Shown in pieces: positions 10,661 through 22,600 of a stretch of DNA of 64,000 nt. The position numbers and the translations under genes were made by a program. The notes under the pieces were generated by a model. That model did no database searches, had not been told where the DNA came from, and saw only the letters and a list, made by a program, of their open reading frames with translations. The first letter of the stretch is position 1. Each line of letters opens with the position of its first letter. The DNA comes from Dipteris shenzhenensis (Eukaryota > Polypodiophyta > Polypodiopsida > Gleicheniales): assembly GCA_047967505.1 (NCBI GenBank), contig CM106539.1. The stretch is one strand, 5' to 3'.

Positions 10661-12560
10661 GTCACCACGTGGCTCACAGATAACCGCTACCAGCGTTTAA
10701 TAATCGGTCGTCATCATAACCTAACTCAACCTCCTCCTTATACCCCTCCTTGTCATCCATTCACCTTTTCCTCTCACACGGGTAAGAGTACCTTGTCTAC
10801 CGTGTTTGCACCAACCTCTCAAAAGCCTTGCTCACGAGCTGCGAGAATCCCCACTTTCGAGAAATGGTGACTCGTGCTAGTCGAGAGCCACTTCCTTTTG
10901 GCTGAGGGTGCTTATTGCTCAGGATCGTACATGGGAGTTGCATGGAGCATGGGTGTCCATTGACCAAAGTTCCCATTTTCCCCTCTTTGATGGCCAAACT
11001 AGTCTTCTACTTGTATAAAATAAATATGATTAACGCCCATCCACACAAGGTTGAGGTAAAGAGAGATAGGTCTTTCAATATAGCAAATGAAGAGAATCTT
11101 TTGAAATGTAATAGCAATCCCAAACCTTTGCCATTAGTGAAACTTGGAAGTCCAATCAACATTATGATCACAAAGCAAAGTAGAATGAGCTAGTTATGTT
11201 GCCCCATCACATAGGTAGTTGCATGGCTAAGTGGGATTCCAAGATCTCTAGGCACTTGGTGGGTGAGTGCCACCACTTACCAAACCTAACATGCAACCAT
11301 ATAATGCTTCGTTGCTACCTTCATTGCAAGTGTAATGGAATCGACTTAAGTCAATCAAGGCTACAGTCACATATGCCAAAATCTCGATTGCCAAGAGGAG
11401 TGGTAACCATGTAACCTTAGCTTAAATCTTCAAAGAAAATGTGTAAAACATTCCCATGTCACCCCAAAGATGATTGGAGCCTTGAGGGCCGTAGAATCGA
11501 AGCTCACATGGGAACATAAATTTAAGCCCTCTCCAAGAATCGCTTCGATGCCGAAAACTCGATTAATTAATTTGATGTGTATAACGACGATCCCAATTAA
11601 CCTAAGCTTTTCCACTCTCAATTAACCTTGTCACCTCTCTACCTCATCCTCCTCTTTGTCGCCTCTACTCCCCTCTACTCCCTCCTCTGCTCCCTCTCCT
11701 TCTGCTCTCCCCACTCCTCCCTCTGCTCTCACCTCTCCTTCTCCCTCCACTCCCTGCGCCAGCCCTCTTCCTCTCCTTGCACTCCCCGCCTCTTCCTCCA
11801 ACCGCCCCTCTCCCCTCCACTCCCTAGCCCTCTCCTCTCTACCTCCCCCTCCCTCAACTCTCCCTACGTGCCCCTCACTCCTTGATATACTTAGCTCAGG
11901 GCAGTTTTTGGAAAGCTTCTAGAACTTCGTGACGCTTCCCGCTCACGACTTTTGCTTCTATCACATCGTACATTAGGTTAATCCACCCATGGCAAAGAAA
12001 TTAATTAGTAGAGTGATTTTGTATAGGTGGGGGGGCCTATTAGGTGAGAACTCTTCCATTGCCTTGACATAGCATTGCAAGATCATCTTAAAAACATGCA
12101 ACCCCTACGAAGCGTAACTTTGCTCAAATTAGCCAGCCCCTTCTTGAGTGGGTGTACTCTAAACCAGAGGTATCGAGGTAAAGTTGAAAACCAACTAGCG
12201 GAAAAAAAATATGAAAGTACACATGACCATCTTCTTCGTAACAACAAGAACAAGCATTGCCAACAACAACAACACAAAGCACCTCCTTGGTCTGGTCTGC
12301 ACTGCCGTTCCCTCATCTCACCATCACAGATCTTGCAGCTCCACACCTTCCACCCCTTCGCCAGTTGGCTTTCCGCATTTCCGTGTCTTCTCGCTGAATT
12401 ATCGTCACAGATCACCGCGTCTTCCTCCCTTCATCCCGTTTATAGCTTGCCACCCTAATTTCTGCTTCCCAAAGTCTCCCCTCCTGCAGTCTTCTTGCTC
12501 GAATAACCCTGACGCGTAGCAGGTCATGTCAGTTCTCCCCTACCTTGCTTACATAACATG
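10661..12560. other. Intergenic region upstream of the kinase gene
   Basis: No supported gene. From 11628 to 11880 the plus strand is strongly pyrimidine-rich (CTCC, TCTCC), which opens several frames without meaning. An open frame at 12075-12458 has no known domain and lies where the kinase promoter would be. Confidence 0.5.
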
Positions 12561-12572
12561 AATTGGCTTCAC

Positions 12573-12578
12573 TATATA
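12573..12578 (+). promoter_or_regulatory. TATA box of the kinase gene
   Basis: CTATATATC is centred here. A transcript starting about 30 bases downstream would begin near 12605, inside the most upstream possible coding frame (ATG 12595). That favours the ATG at 12730, which has a good context (GGCCATGG), as the true start. Confidence 0.55.
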
Positions 12579-12729
12579 TCTGGACGTCCCTCAATTGTGC
12601 ACCTGTGAAGCGTTTTTGCAAGGCGCTCACTCAGCTACCAACACTGCGCAAACCACCCAGATAGCAAGCACATTAGCAAGTCTCGACCTATTTGCTGCCC
12701 TGAGAGCAACCAATCCGACGTCGAGGGCC

Positions 12730-14636
12730 ATGGTAGCATCCTTTCCAGACTCAGACTGTGAACCCAGCTTTGAGAGTTGTGGATCTGTGGCTCCTTTTAG
12801 CTCAAGCCTTCATCATGTCTACGGGAGCGATACTTCCAGCAATTACAGCTGCAGCTCCTGCAGTACCGATGCCAGCGGAAGCAGCACTCGACGGAGCAGC
12901 TGCGAAAGGAGCCTATCGATACGCAGTAGCAACACCAAGCCACACAAAGCCCAGGACGAGGCTTGGACCGCCATCCGTAGTTTGAAGTTGAGAGAAGGAA
13001 GCATAGGAATCGGACATTTCAAACTGCTACGCAGGGTTGGTCATGGAGACATCGGAAGTGTATATCTCACTCAACTCAGAGGCACCAGCTGCCTCTTTGC
13101 CATGAAGGTCATGGACAAGGAAACACTCACTCACAGAAAGAAAGTGCAGCGAATGTACATGGAAAGGGAGATCTTGGAGTTCGTTGATCATCCGTTTCTG
13201 CCAACGTTGTATGCGCATTTCGACACGGAGCAATTCTCTTGTCTGGTGATGGAGTTTTGCCCAGGAGGAGACCTGCATGCACTGCGGCAGCAACAGCCGG
13301 GCAAGCGCTTCGGGCTGAAAGCAGTCAGGTAAGGAATTACGGTCCCCGTCTTTCGAAAGATTGAGTATACAAGGTACCAGTAGATAGGCTCAGTGATGTA
13401 TGACCTCTGTATGGCGTGAAGTTCTTTGATTTTCAAACTTGATCGTGCTGTGTGGCTTGAACACCTTTGATTTACAAGGTTACAGAGTGTTGCTTCAATT
13501 GAGATCACGGCTAGGAGCTCGTAGCTATGGACTCAAGCAGTGAATTTTGCTCCTGCTGTGGAATGTGAGCACGGAGCAGGTTTGCTGAGTCTGAAGAAAT
13601 GTTTGATAACTTCTGTGACAGGTTTTATGCTGCGGAGGTGCTGCTGGCGTTGGAGTATCTCCACATGCTGGGCGTCGTGTACAGGGATCTCAAGCCCGAG
13701 AATGTATTGGTCAGGGACGACGGCCACATCATGTTGACAGATTTCGATCTATGTCTCAAGTGCGAGGTGCAACCCACGCTCCTCAGATATCCGTCATCAT
13801 CATCTTCATCATCGTCATCCTCTGGAAGGATACACCTGTTGCGGCGTTCCTTCAGTCAATCTTCTTCTTCTTCTTCTTCTTTCCATCGTTCCAATTGTAT
13901 GCTTCCCGGCTCTGCTTGCAGCGTTTCGCCTTGCAGCATCCACCCCAATATCATCTCCTCCTGCCTCCCGCAAGGCAATAGCAAAAGGCAACAACATTCC
14001 CACAAACCAGCAGAGCAACAACTGCCTCCGTTGAAAGTACGTGCCGATTCCCGCCCCCATGAAGAATTCTCGTTACCTCAACTAGTTGCCGAGCCCAGTC
14101 AAGCTCGCTCCATGTCTTTCGTCGGAACTCACGAGTATCTAGCTCCTGAAATCATCGCTGGATACGGCCACGGCAGTGCAGTCGACTGGTGGACGTTTGG
14201 CATCTTCCTGTTCGAGCTTCTTTTCGGAAGAACACCCTTTAAGGGCGCCAGCAACGAACAGACGCTGATGAACATCATCAGGCAGCATCTCAGGTTTCCA
14301 GAAGGGGCTGATATCGAAGCTGGCGAGACTGGCCGGAGTCTCATTCAAGGGCTATTAACGAAAGATCCGCGGAAAAGGCTCGGTTCCTTGAAGGGGGCAA
14401 CGGAGATCAAGCAACATCCATTCTTCCATGGCATCAACTGGCCGCTCATTCGCTGTGCCAAGCCCCCTGAAGTTCCAAAGTTAAAGAAGATGACTACTAT
14501 CTCGCACGAAACGATGAAAGCTAAGCGGGGCTCTACCAAGCCTTCTAGGAACGATCTAGCATCCGATGCAGTTGCGAAAACGAAGGTGTTTACAATCAAC
14601 AGAACAGCCAGTGTTCGACACTTTGAGTACTTTTAA
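12730..14636 (+). CDS. AGC VIII protein kinase, PINOID/WAG-like
   Basis: Serine/threonine kinase of the plant AGC3 (PINOID, WAG) type, which in studied plants phosphorylates PIN auxin exporters at the plasma membrane. Two exons, 12730-13328 and 13622-14636, join in phase 2 across a 293-bp intron (CAG|GTAAGG ... GACAG) and give 537 residues. Visible features: Ser-rich N-terminus; glycine loop GHGDIG (from G104); catalytic Lys126 in [12 protein letters not shown] with Asp222; DFD (D240) in place of DFG, the hallmark of AGC VIII; an activation-loop insertion of roughly 95 residues, rich in Ser, with His and Gln; GTHEYLAPE (from G368); VDWWTFG; RKRLGS; and the C-terminal FEYF, a PDK1-docking hydrophobic motif. 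An in-frame ATG at 12595 would add 45 residues. All catalytic residues are intact, so the gene is probably functional. A D6PK-type kinase is less likely given the length and C-terminus. Confidence 0.93.
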
Positions 14637-16117
14637 GCAAGAAACAGGAACTCGGCTACAAATCTCTGTGCCTGTATTATACGTGATAGGAGCTGTGATC
14701 AACACGCCGTTAAACATCCAACCAGCTCCATGAGCTGCATCAGTTCAATTCGATCAGGTGCTCTACATTTGCTGCTGCAGTAGTTCCAATGACTTGTAAT
14801 CTCTAATTCACATACTCCCATGCTACCAGCAGAAATTCATTCCTTCTCGCTTTGGATTCGCTGTCCACCAGATTGCACTTTATGGAAGCCCTGCCTCCAA
14901 TGATTGAAAAAGCACTCGGGAGTCCGTCTTACGGGAAAACGAATGGAACTGTTTCCCTGAGCTCTCATTGCTGAACAGAATCCAAAATGATTATGGACTT
15001 TTCGGATAAAAGGGCCCCTGATATTTACGAGTCGGTGTATGAACAAGACTGGCGAAGGTGGACGAATTTTCTTGGGCTCCAATTTTGCAAGGAAATCGAG
15101 AGAGAGAGAGAGAGAGACAGACCCAATCCTTACAAGGGTTTGCTCCTCTAGCAGGAAAATGTTCAAGGCGTGTTTATGATTAGTGTGACTAATAGAGTGT
15201 AAAAGTCAAGTTCTCGTTTATCAAGGATTTGTAGATTTGCCTTACAAGTCAATGCCATGTTTTCCTCCAAGGAATTTTTAAAATCCCCCAAGCTCCTAGA
15301 CTCTAGTCATGTAGAAAAAAAGTACAATGAATGCACAAGGCTATCTTTACACCTTGAAAGAGCACAACACCCTAAGATACTTTAACCCTAAGATACTTTA
15401 TTTATTCTTGAAAGTTGCCACCTTTAAAGAAATAAGGATTTATATAAACGCAAAAGTTTCTATGAGAGGCTCCTCAATGCTCATCCTTATCCAAAGCATG
15501 TGTGTAGCTCCATAACAATATGAATTTTTTCCACGGTTATGAATCATGCTTTGCTCTAAAAGGGTCTTCTATTATTTTATATATTATAAATGTTCTTATC
15601 ACTAGGATTGCATTTTTAAAAGGCCCTCCCGTAGACTAAGGAAGTAGCATGAAGCTCCATAAACATAAAACCGTCCCATGGAAAGAGGAAGTATCAAAAT
15701 AAAGCATAGCAAAAATAATGTGAAGGAAATGATATGGTACCAAAATCATACATATATCCTTCCTTGAGTTCAAAACATACTTTGGTATATACAATCCTAG
15801 TCTCATAAATCCTCCTTGAATAGCTGAACAAACTACTAGTCTCCAAAGTGACTTCTACTCGTTTAACTTATGCCTAGCTCTTATGTCTCAATTTATGAAA
15901 AATGTCAAGTTTTCTAATGAGCCTACATACTTGAGAATCCATAGGTCAAGGATTGCATACTCATGTAATCACATTGATTCCTATGGGATTTACTTTGGTC
16001 ATTATGAGTCAAAACATGCACACACAAAATGAGGCTATCATAATTACAAGGTTTTCGAAAAGATCACCACTTGTAAAATGAACAATGGTGTGGAAGCTAG
16101 TAGAGGAGAAGATGTAG
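14637..16117. other. 3' flank of the kinase gene, no further gene
   Basis: AT-rich, with a short (GA)n run at about 15097-15118 and small tandem repeats (CTAAGATACTTTA, about 15371-15400). No polyadenylation signal stands out and no coding region is supported. Confidence 0.55.
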
Positions 16118-16373
16118 GATGTCCGGGGGGTGCACTACTAAGAAACCCTGTGTGTAACGTGCATTCAAAGGGTATTTTAAAAATCCCTCAACTAAAATTT
16201 TCACCCCAATAAAAACACCCCGCTTTACTTATGAGCTAAGTGATTTTTTTCAGAAACTGAGTTGAAAAACCCCTCCTATTATTGTAATCCCTGTTAAAAA
16301 GTTGAATTAAAATACCCCTCCTTTTGAGTGCACGTGGTACACTAAATCTTTTTAAGGTGAACCCCCCGAGGGA
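16118..16373. mobile_element. MITE with long imperfect terminal inverted repeats
   Basis: Left end CCGGGGGGTGCAC ... AACGTGCATTCAAAGGG; the reverse of the right end reads CCTCGGGGGGTTCACC ... CCACGTGCACTCAAAAGG. Both arms continue into GTATTTTAA. About 256 bp, AT-rich centre, no coding capacity. A related half-element follows at about 16535-16700 (GGGGTCACTACTATAAAGCC). The MITE-like element at 7255-7500 belongs to the same family. Confidence 0.65.
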
Positions 16374-16699
16374 GGATGCTACCTCAATAGCATCTAAAAC
16401 TAGGCGACCTCTTCTCCATCCCAAATTGAAGAGATATAAGGTTATAAACATTACCCTACTTAGGAACAATGGTCTAGCGAGTGTGGAAGGTGGGAGAGGA
16501 GCGTCAATAGCATCTAAAAGTATGCAACCTCTTTCTCAAGGGGTCACTACTATAAAGCCTTATATATAGAAGGCGTAGTCTAGGGGTATTACTAACCCAT
16601 TGTCTGTAAACTGTAAGGCTTTAAAATGACCCCTTTTTTTTATACAAACTTAACTTTTTGGGCTATCCCCAATGGGGGCTTAGTATTTGTTTGGTAGTG

Positions 16700-17345
16700 A
16701 AAGAGAAAAATCATGGATCAACACTTGCTTGGGTGTAGCCAATCGCAGAACGCTCCTGGGTAAATATTTGAATTTTACATGAACCCGTGCTCTCGCTAGA
16801 AATTTTTTCGATGCCATGAAGGCACACTGGCATAATAATGAGACACAATCTATTTGTTTAGAACATTGCATAGCTCGACATGACATCTCTGCACTGCTTT
16901 GCGCAGCGCTATCTCTGGCATATGCCACCTGACTACTTATCATCGCGTAGCATTTTGCTACAACTTGCCACCTGTCACTGGACACATACCCATGCCGATC
17001 ATTAAAATTGAAGGTTGGCTTGGAGAGACCACCACGCTGGTTCTTGCCATAATAATTAGACGCAATCTATCATTCTGAATACCATCGCGGTGCAATCTCT
17101 GGCCTGACCACCTATCATCGTGCAGCCTTTTGCCGCTTCTTTACCCGCAGTCCATGCAAATCATAGGTTGGCTTGGAGATACCACGCGCTGGTTTTTGGC
17201 GTAATAATGAGATGCAATTTATCATTTTGAGCATCGCCTCAGCGCAGTCTCTAGCCTGACAACCTATCATCGCCCAGAATTCAAGGTTGTGTTGGAGAGA
17301 CCACAGCACTAGTTCTTGGAGTTAAAGCTCCGTTACCTATCTTTA
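16700..17345 (+). repeat. Degenerate tandem repeat, ~150-200-bp units
   Basis: Units share GGTTGGCTTGGAGAGACCAC, a TTCTTGGAG-like stretch, CATAATAATGAGAC, CAATCTATCATT and CCTATCATCG. At least three degenerate units are visible. The last unit plus following sequence recurs at 55340-55510, so the block is part of a larger dispersed repeat. Confidence 0.7.
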
Positions 17346-17429
17346 CGTATTACAGGAGAAGGTCTATGATGACCAGTGCACTGGCAAACAGAAGGAGAGC
17401 CACCACGCTCGTTCTTGGAGTTATATATT

Positions 17430-17680
17430 TGTGTACCAAGGAAAATGTATTCCATTGTGCAACCAAGCAAAATGCAATTGACGATATGGCCCTTGAGGGG
17501 TCCCCTCTAGGGGCAAGGGCCATATCGACATGCAATTGACGATATGGCCCTTGAGGGGTCCCCTCTAGGGGCAAGGGCCATATCGACATGCCACTGGACA
17601 AAAATGGCATGTCAATATGGCCCTTGCCCCTAAAGGGGACTCCTTAAGGGCCATATTGTCATTTGCATTTTCTAAAAAAT
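17430..17680. mobile_element. Foldback element with GATATGGCCCTTG hairpins, copy A
   Basis: Two tandem hairpins (17483-17526 and 17541-17584) have arms GATATGGCCCTTG / CAAGGGCCATATC. A wider inverted repeat links CATATCGACATGCCA with TGGCATGTCAATATGG. Near-identical hairpins occur at 55630-55805 and 61307-61612. The near-palindrome AAGGAAAATGTATTCCATT lies just left. No coding capacity; a foldback or MITE-type element is the simplest reading. Confidence 0.75.
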
Positions 17681-18112
17681 TGATTGTATTTTTCTAGATG
17701 TATCTCCATGCAACCACAATGGTGGGGTTGTTGGAGTTATTTTAGTGCTATTTTGGTCATAAACCAAGGAAATTGTAGTCCTTCTTTCCTGGTATTTTAG
17801 TCCTTGTTGTTGTAAATATAAATGAGGGCAAAAGTACAATTTATCGAGTGAAAATTGAGCAAAAGAGATTACAATGTACATCTATGTCCAATAACAGGTT
17901 ATATAAAAATTATCAACTTATACCGAGCAAAAATTGAACAAAGGATCTTACATTTATAAAAATTTGGCAATTACTGAGAGCCTTAAAGGCCAAAAGATTA
18001 TAGGTAGTAGCCATAACCATTCAAATACAAATATGAAAGTTAACAACAGTGCATACTGAGAGCCTCAAATTGAACAAAAAGAGATTACATAAATGCCTTG
18101 GAGACCAAAACA

Positions 18113-18589
18113 TTACATCCAGTGAGCCAAAAGATCATTCAGAGCCCAAAAGATTACATCCAACCATTGTTGAGAGCCTTGTCTGAGCAAGAGGGAATTT
18201 GTACAATTCAGTTTTCTGCCAATGTAGCTTGTTGCATTATAAATTTTTAAGGAGCCAAAGGAGGATACGATGGAGAGGCCGAAGACCATGCACATTGCTC
18301 GGACTCAGATTACGGCTCCTCTAGCAAGTCGAGAGTACTCTACTCTGAAAATATTGAGGCCTTCCTGGACATCTAGGGGAAACCCATATAGCATAGCCAT
18401 AAAGAGGCCCTCAATGAGCATGTCATCTAAGGTGATGACATTTAGATGTATGAGGAATCACCTATGGGAACGAAGAGTCTCCACTAGTGCTAGCATTTCT
18501 ACTCCAGGTGAGTGCAACAGAATCACCTTATATGAGAAGGTGGATATTATTGGGATCACAGATCATCGAGGGGGGGTGGTACTAGGCAT
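18113..18589 (-). pseudogene. ORF1 family, copy A (unknown function)
   Basis: Reading frame of the amplified unit, homologous to the intact frame at 60299-60589. From ATG 18589 it reads MPSTTPPR, a stop, then FSYKVILLHSPG, LVETLRSH, another stop, HLNVITLDDM and LYGFPLD, and ends AVI then TGA. Beyond that stop the same frame continues open with MVFGLSIVSS to 18113, as in the other copies. The AVI-TGA stop is shared by all three copies, so it predates amplification and may be the true end. The frame lies divergently to the coiled-coil/RING gene across a palindrome-rich centre. No domain is recognised. Confidence 0.5.
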
Positions 18590-18789
18590 GCTGAAGATGA
18601 GTGGGTGAGCAGCAGATGAGCAGGGGAGCAAATGGAGTGACGAGAGTTGGAGGAGGGAGGATGGAGCAAAGTAGAGCAGGGACGAAAAAGAGCTAGAGGA
18701 GGGGTATGGAGAAAAGTAGCAGAGCATGTGGAGAAAAGTAGCAGAGCATGGGCAGATCAAAGCAACATAGTAAAATGCCAAATGCCACA

Positions 18790-19672
18790 GAACTTATATA
18801 TATTATAAAGTTTGAGCCACCGCGGTGGCTGGAGCCCGGGGTTCCATCCATATTAATTGCAAGCCACCACAGTGGAATCCCACAGACGGGCTGGTAATCA
18901 TGAAGAAGATGACATGTGGTGCCACTCCAGTGGCTGGTAATTAACTGCCAACCCGATGGAATCTTAGCCACGACAGATGTGGCTAATGAGAGCCACCACC
19001 ACCAGGTAGTAATTCCCACAAAGATAAATCATGAAGCTCTAATCACTCATTACCATGCAGTCTAGTTCTCTACTGAGCATGTGAGCCCGGTGACTAGTAA
19101 TTTTTACTACACTCGTAGTGATCATGCATGCTAAAGCACGGTGGTGGGTGAGCGGTGGCACGGTGGAATCGTAGCCATGCCACGATAGACGTGGCTGATG
19201 ACAGCCACCACCATTGGGCAGTAATTCCCACAAAAGTAAGTCATGAAGCCTAATCACCTCTAATCCCTCATTGCCATGCACTCTAGTACTCTCCTGAGCA
19301 TGCAAGCCCAGTGACTAGTAATTTACTACACTTGTAGTAATCATTCATGCAAGCCTGGTGGTGGTAATAACTGGAAGCTGAGTAATTGCACACCACTGCG
19401 GTGGCTAGTAATTAACTGCCAACCCAGTGGGTCTTAGCCGCCACCACCACATACGTGGCTAGGAATCTTACATGCCACCACCTCTAATCATTCATTAGCA
19501 TGCACGTCAGTACTGTTGCCTTGAATTATTCTAAATTCGGGAAAACCACCACGGTGGCTCTCACCTTGATAGTAGTCGGCGGGCTACAACCACCGTGGTG
19601 GCTCTCACCTTCTTGATAGTGTAGTCGGGCTACAAACTGCTATTCCATTCCCTTAACTATTTCCTCTTCTAT
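18790..19672. repeat. Centre of the amplified unit, CCACCACGGTGGC palindromes
   Basis: Many short near-palindromes such as CCACCGCGGTGGCT, CCACCACGGTGGCT and ACCACCGTGGTGGC, together with recurrent TAATTAACTGCCAACCC and GTGACTAGTAATTT. The same motifs recur at 57160-57630, 59890-60070 and 62380-62600. They lie between the divergent ORF1 and the coiled-coil/RING gene, so a bidirectional promoter or transposase-binding role is possible. No coding frame is supported. Confidence 0.65.
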
Positions 19673-19734
19673 CACTATTACACACGGATCCTATTGCGAC
19701 ATTTACATACCGACGTTTAGCACGCGCGGGGCGC

Positions 19735-19885
19735 TAGTCGTTGGTATGAAAAGCGCGTCCCATAAAGCGTCGCTATATAGCGACGTTAGGCAAACATCAC
19801 TATATAGCGACCATTAGAAAGGTCGCTATATAGCAACTTTTAAGGGTCACTATATAGTGACACTAAGATACTATTTTATAGCGAC
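19735..19885. repeat. Subterminal repeats, left end of element 2
   Basis: Copies of the self-complementary motif TCGCTATATAGCGAC and its halves, starting about 60 bp inside the terminus, as for CACTA transposase-binding repeats. Confidence 0.85.
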
Positions 19886-20056
19886 GTTTTTCAAAGAGGT
19901 TTTTTACTCATATAGGCCTTAAAAGTTAGTTTTTTCCAATGATAAATTTTTTAAATTTTCATACATGTTTGATCTCATAGAGAATAAAAATATGAGAGCA
20001 TGTACATCAAGCCTTTGAAGCTCATATATTCATGTCCAAGTTTGAGATGAAAAAAA

Positions 20057-22381
20057 TCAATTAAGAGCATTTACATCAATTGTTTCATCTTGAGCCAAGT
20101 ATAAGGCACCAAACAAATCTATCTCCAACTCTATACCGAGTTGATCTCCTATATCATCATCATACTCTAGCATCATACGTTCACCTAAAAGTACTTGATC
20201 ATCTTCTTTAATAAAGTGTGGTGATTCTTGATGATCGTTGTCTTCTTCCTCAATATCGTGATCTCCATCTTCCTCCCATGCGATGTCATTATGCGCATCT
20301 TCCTCTTGGCTCATATTGTGATCTTCATCTTCTTCGCTAGATTCATCAATTGGATTTGGCGTTGGTAGTGGCATCTCCATATCCACATCTCTATCTTTAA
20401 AAATTTGCTACTTCGTGGTGCAACTTGGATCACGTACCACCATCTTGGATCAGAACGATCCGGATGAAAAACCACCTATATTGAAGATGGGTGCCAAATG
20501 TCATCAATTATATATATGAAATTATGCTCAAGTACATGTATCAATGGATCTTTAAAAACAAAAGCTTCGATTAATTAAATCATTAGTATGCACCTACTCA
20601 CAGTGCTCGGGAAGAACAAAAGTATCACTTTCATCAGTCCAATGTTTGGTGGAGTCTATTGCAAAGAAACCGCTACTATCTTTTCTCACTGTCGCATGGG
20701 GACCATTGTAAATAGTTCTAAACCATTTTACATCAAGAATGAAAATACTAAATCGTCTGAAATCAACTTCATAGATGTCGCATATGCACCACTGCGAGGT
20801 AGTACACATTGGCGAAGAATCCCATCTGCACATTGTCGTGGTATAGCTGTCCACCAATCAAAATGTGTTAGTATAAGACATGCGTGTGAAAGAGAGTCAT
20901 AAAAGCATAATCCCTCATTATACATGTAGAGACACAACCACGTACCTGCGCACTCTCCATATCCTGGGTCGTCATGCATGGTCCACATCAAGATACCCCT
21001 GATCAAAATATCATTGGTATGTCTAGGAGCTCTGGAAATATCAAAGACCTGCACTCCTCTCCGTAATATCTGTAACTCCTCTATCAAAGGTGCCATGTAC
21101 ACATCCATATTTTTTGCCTTGTACTTTTCTGGCACAAGTAGTGCAAGCATGAGGTGTCCCTTTTTTATTGTTAGCCATGGTGGGATATTGTAATTCACCA
21201 CGACTATGGGCCATGTCGACCAAGATGTCGAGCATAACCCGAAAGGATTCACGCCGTCCATGGCGAGCCCAAGATGTAAGTTGCATGGCTCCCTCGCAAA
21301 GTCCGGCCACTGATTATCTATGTGTTTCCAATCTGCGGGAATCCTCAATGTGTCATTATTGGACCGATGAGATGCATGCCATGTCATCAACTCCGCTATG
21401 GATTTGCATCGGAACATGTGTTGTATTCTTGCAATGATGGGAAAGTGTCTCAAGACCTTTACCAGTATCCGCTCACCCTCCAAGTCATCTCTATATCGTT
21501 TTCCCCACACTTTGGACAACTAGCCAAATCTCCATGCTCATGAAGAAAGAGAATACAATCATTACAGCAAGCATGGATGGTATCATAATCCATACCCACC
21601 ATTGTTAGCATCTTTTTCGCTTCATCTCTTGATGCGGGCATGGTATTTGGTGCAGGCAACATCTTCTGTAGCAACCTATGACAATTTAAACATACATAGG
21701 CTTCGAACAATGATAATTCGATATACACTATCCAAATGATGATTCTCAAAACAAACATGATTCTCAAAACAAACAATATCCAAATAATGAGTCAAATTAA
21801 TGCAAGAGCTAACCTCATTAAGGCCGAGACACTTGTATCCGACCACCCATAGTTTACTTGCAGATTCAAGATTGAGAGACAAGCACGTAGTTTAGACATC
21901 CTAACACCCTCATACAATTGTGTTGATTGCAACTCTCGCATTTTGACCTCAGACTTTGAGATCACGTGTACATGGGATGTAGTGCCCCTAAAAATAGAAT
22001 CCATCATGTCGACCATACCCTCGTCATCATCCGAGAGACTATAGTCTTGCCCAAAGTGTGAAGGTATATGCGTATGCTCATCAACCTCATCCTATTTTAA
22101 GATTTTGTGTAAATATAAGATCTTGTATTTCCTGGTATCCAATAAGACTACGAACTTAAATAGCTTTGACTTATCGATAGTCCATCAACACGTGCAACAC
22201 TAACGATGGGTACTGGTTCGGGCTCCTCCCCATACATCCGCAAGTGGCGCATGATAATATGACGTTGATGTCGTACTTCTCGCTTGCAATGAGTACAATG
22301 ATAGTATAACCTCTCCATAAGCCACTTTGTGCTCCCGGGCATTGGCGCATCATCGGATGAGCTTCCACTCGTCCCTTCCAT
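20057..22381 (-). pseudogene. TNP2-like transposase of element 2, internally deleted
   Basis: Starts at 22381 (MEGTSGSSSDD), with HCTHCKREVRHQRH in exon 1. Exon 2 is around 22095-21810 (HTHIPSHFGQDYSLSDDDEG ... YGWSDTSVSALM). A long exon 3 from about 21677 carries MVGMDYDTIHACCNDCILF, CPKCGEND and the Transposase_21 core (LGLAMDGVNPFG, PPWLTIKKGHLMLALL, MDVYMAPLIEELQ), ending ILMWTMHDDPGYGECAG before a donor at 20945. The next recognisable part is already DUF4216 (IYEVDFRRFSIFILD, then FFAIDSTKHWT), followed by a Glu/Asp-rich C-terminus ending DVNALN at 20057. The second half of Transposase_21 and all of DUF4218, present in element 3, are absent. The product would lack part of the catalytic region, so this element was probably mobilised in trans. 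Confidence 0.85.
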
Positions 22382-22477
22382 CTACACTTATAAAATCACA
22401 ACATAAGTTGCAAGAAAATATATTAACATTTATAAAATAGCATCTATGAGCTTCCCTTCAACTTAGAATAAAAAGTG

Positions 22478-22600
22478 TCTTAAAGCGTCGCTATATAGCG
22501 ACATTTTGCTCTGTTCCATCGCTATATAGCGATGCTTTTAATTAAAAACATCGCTATATAGTGACGGAAAAGCGTCGCTATATAGCGACGTTGTGGGTTA
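22478..22600. repeat. Internal subterminal-type repeats, element 2
   Basis: Six or so copies of TCGCTATATAGCGAC variants just upstream of the transposase start and between the divergent genes, matching the position of the GCGTCTA block in element 1. Confidence 0.8.

Noticed and set aside
12075-12458. A 127-codon plus-strand frame upstream of the kinase
   Set aside because: Lies in the likely promoter, has low-complexity Gln and Ser, and the opposite strand is open as well.
16680-19672. A CRISPR-like array from the repeated palindromes
   Set aside because: Repeats are degenerate, unevenly spaced and of eukaryotic transposon character; no Cas genes, and the window is plant nuclear DNA.
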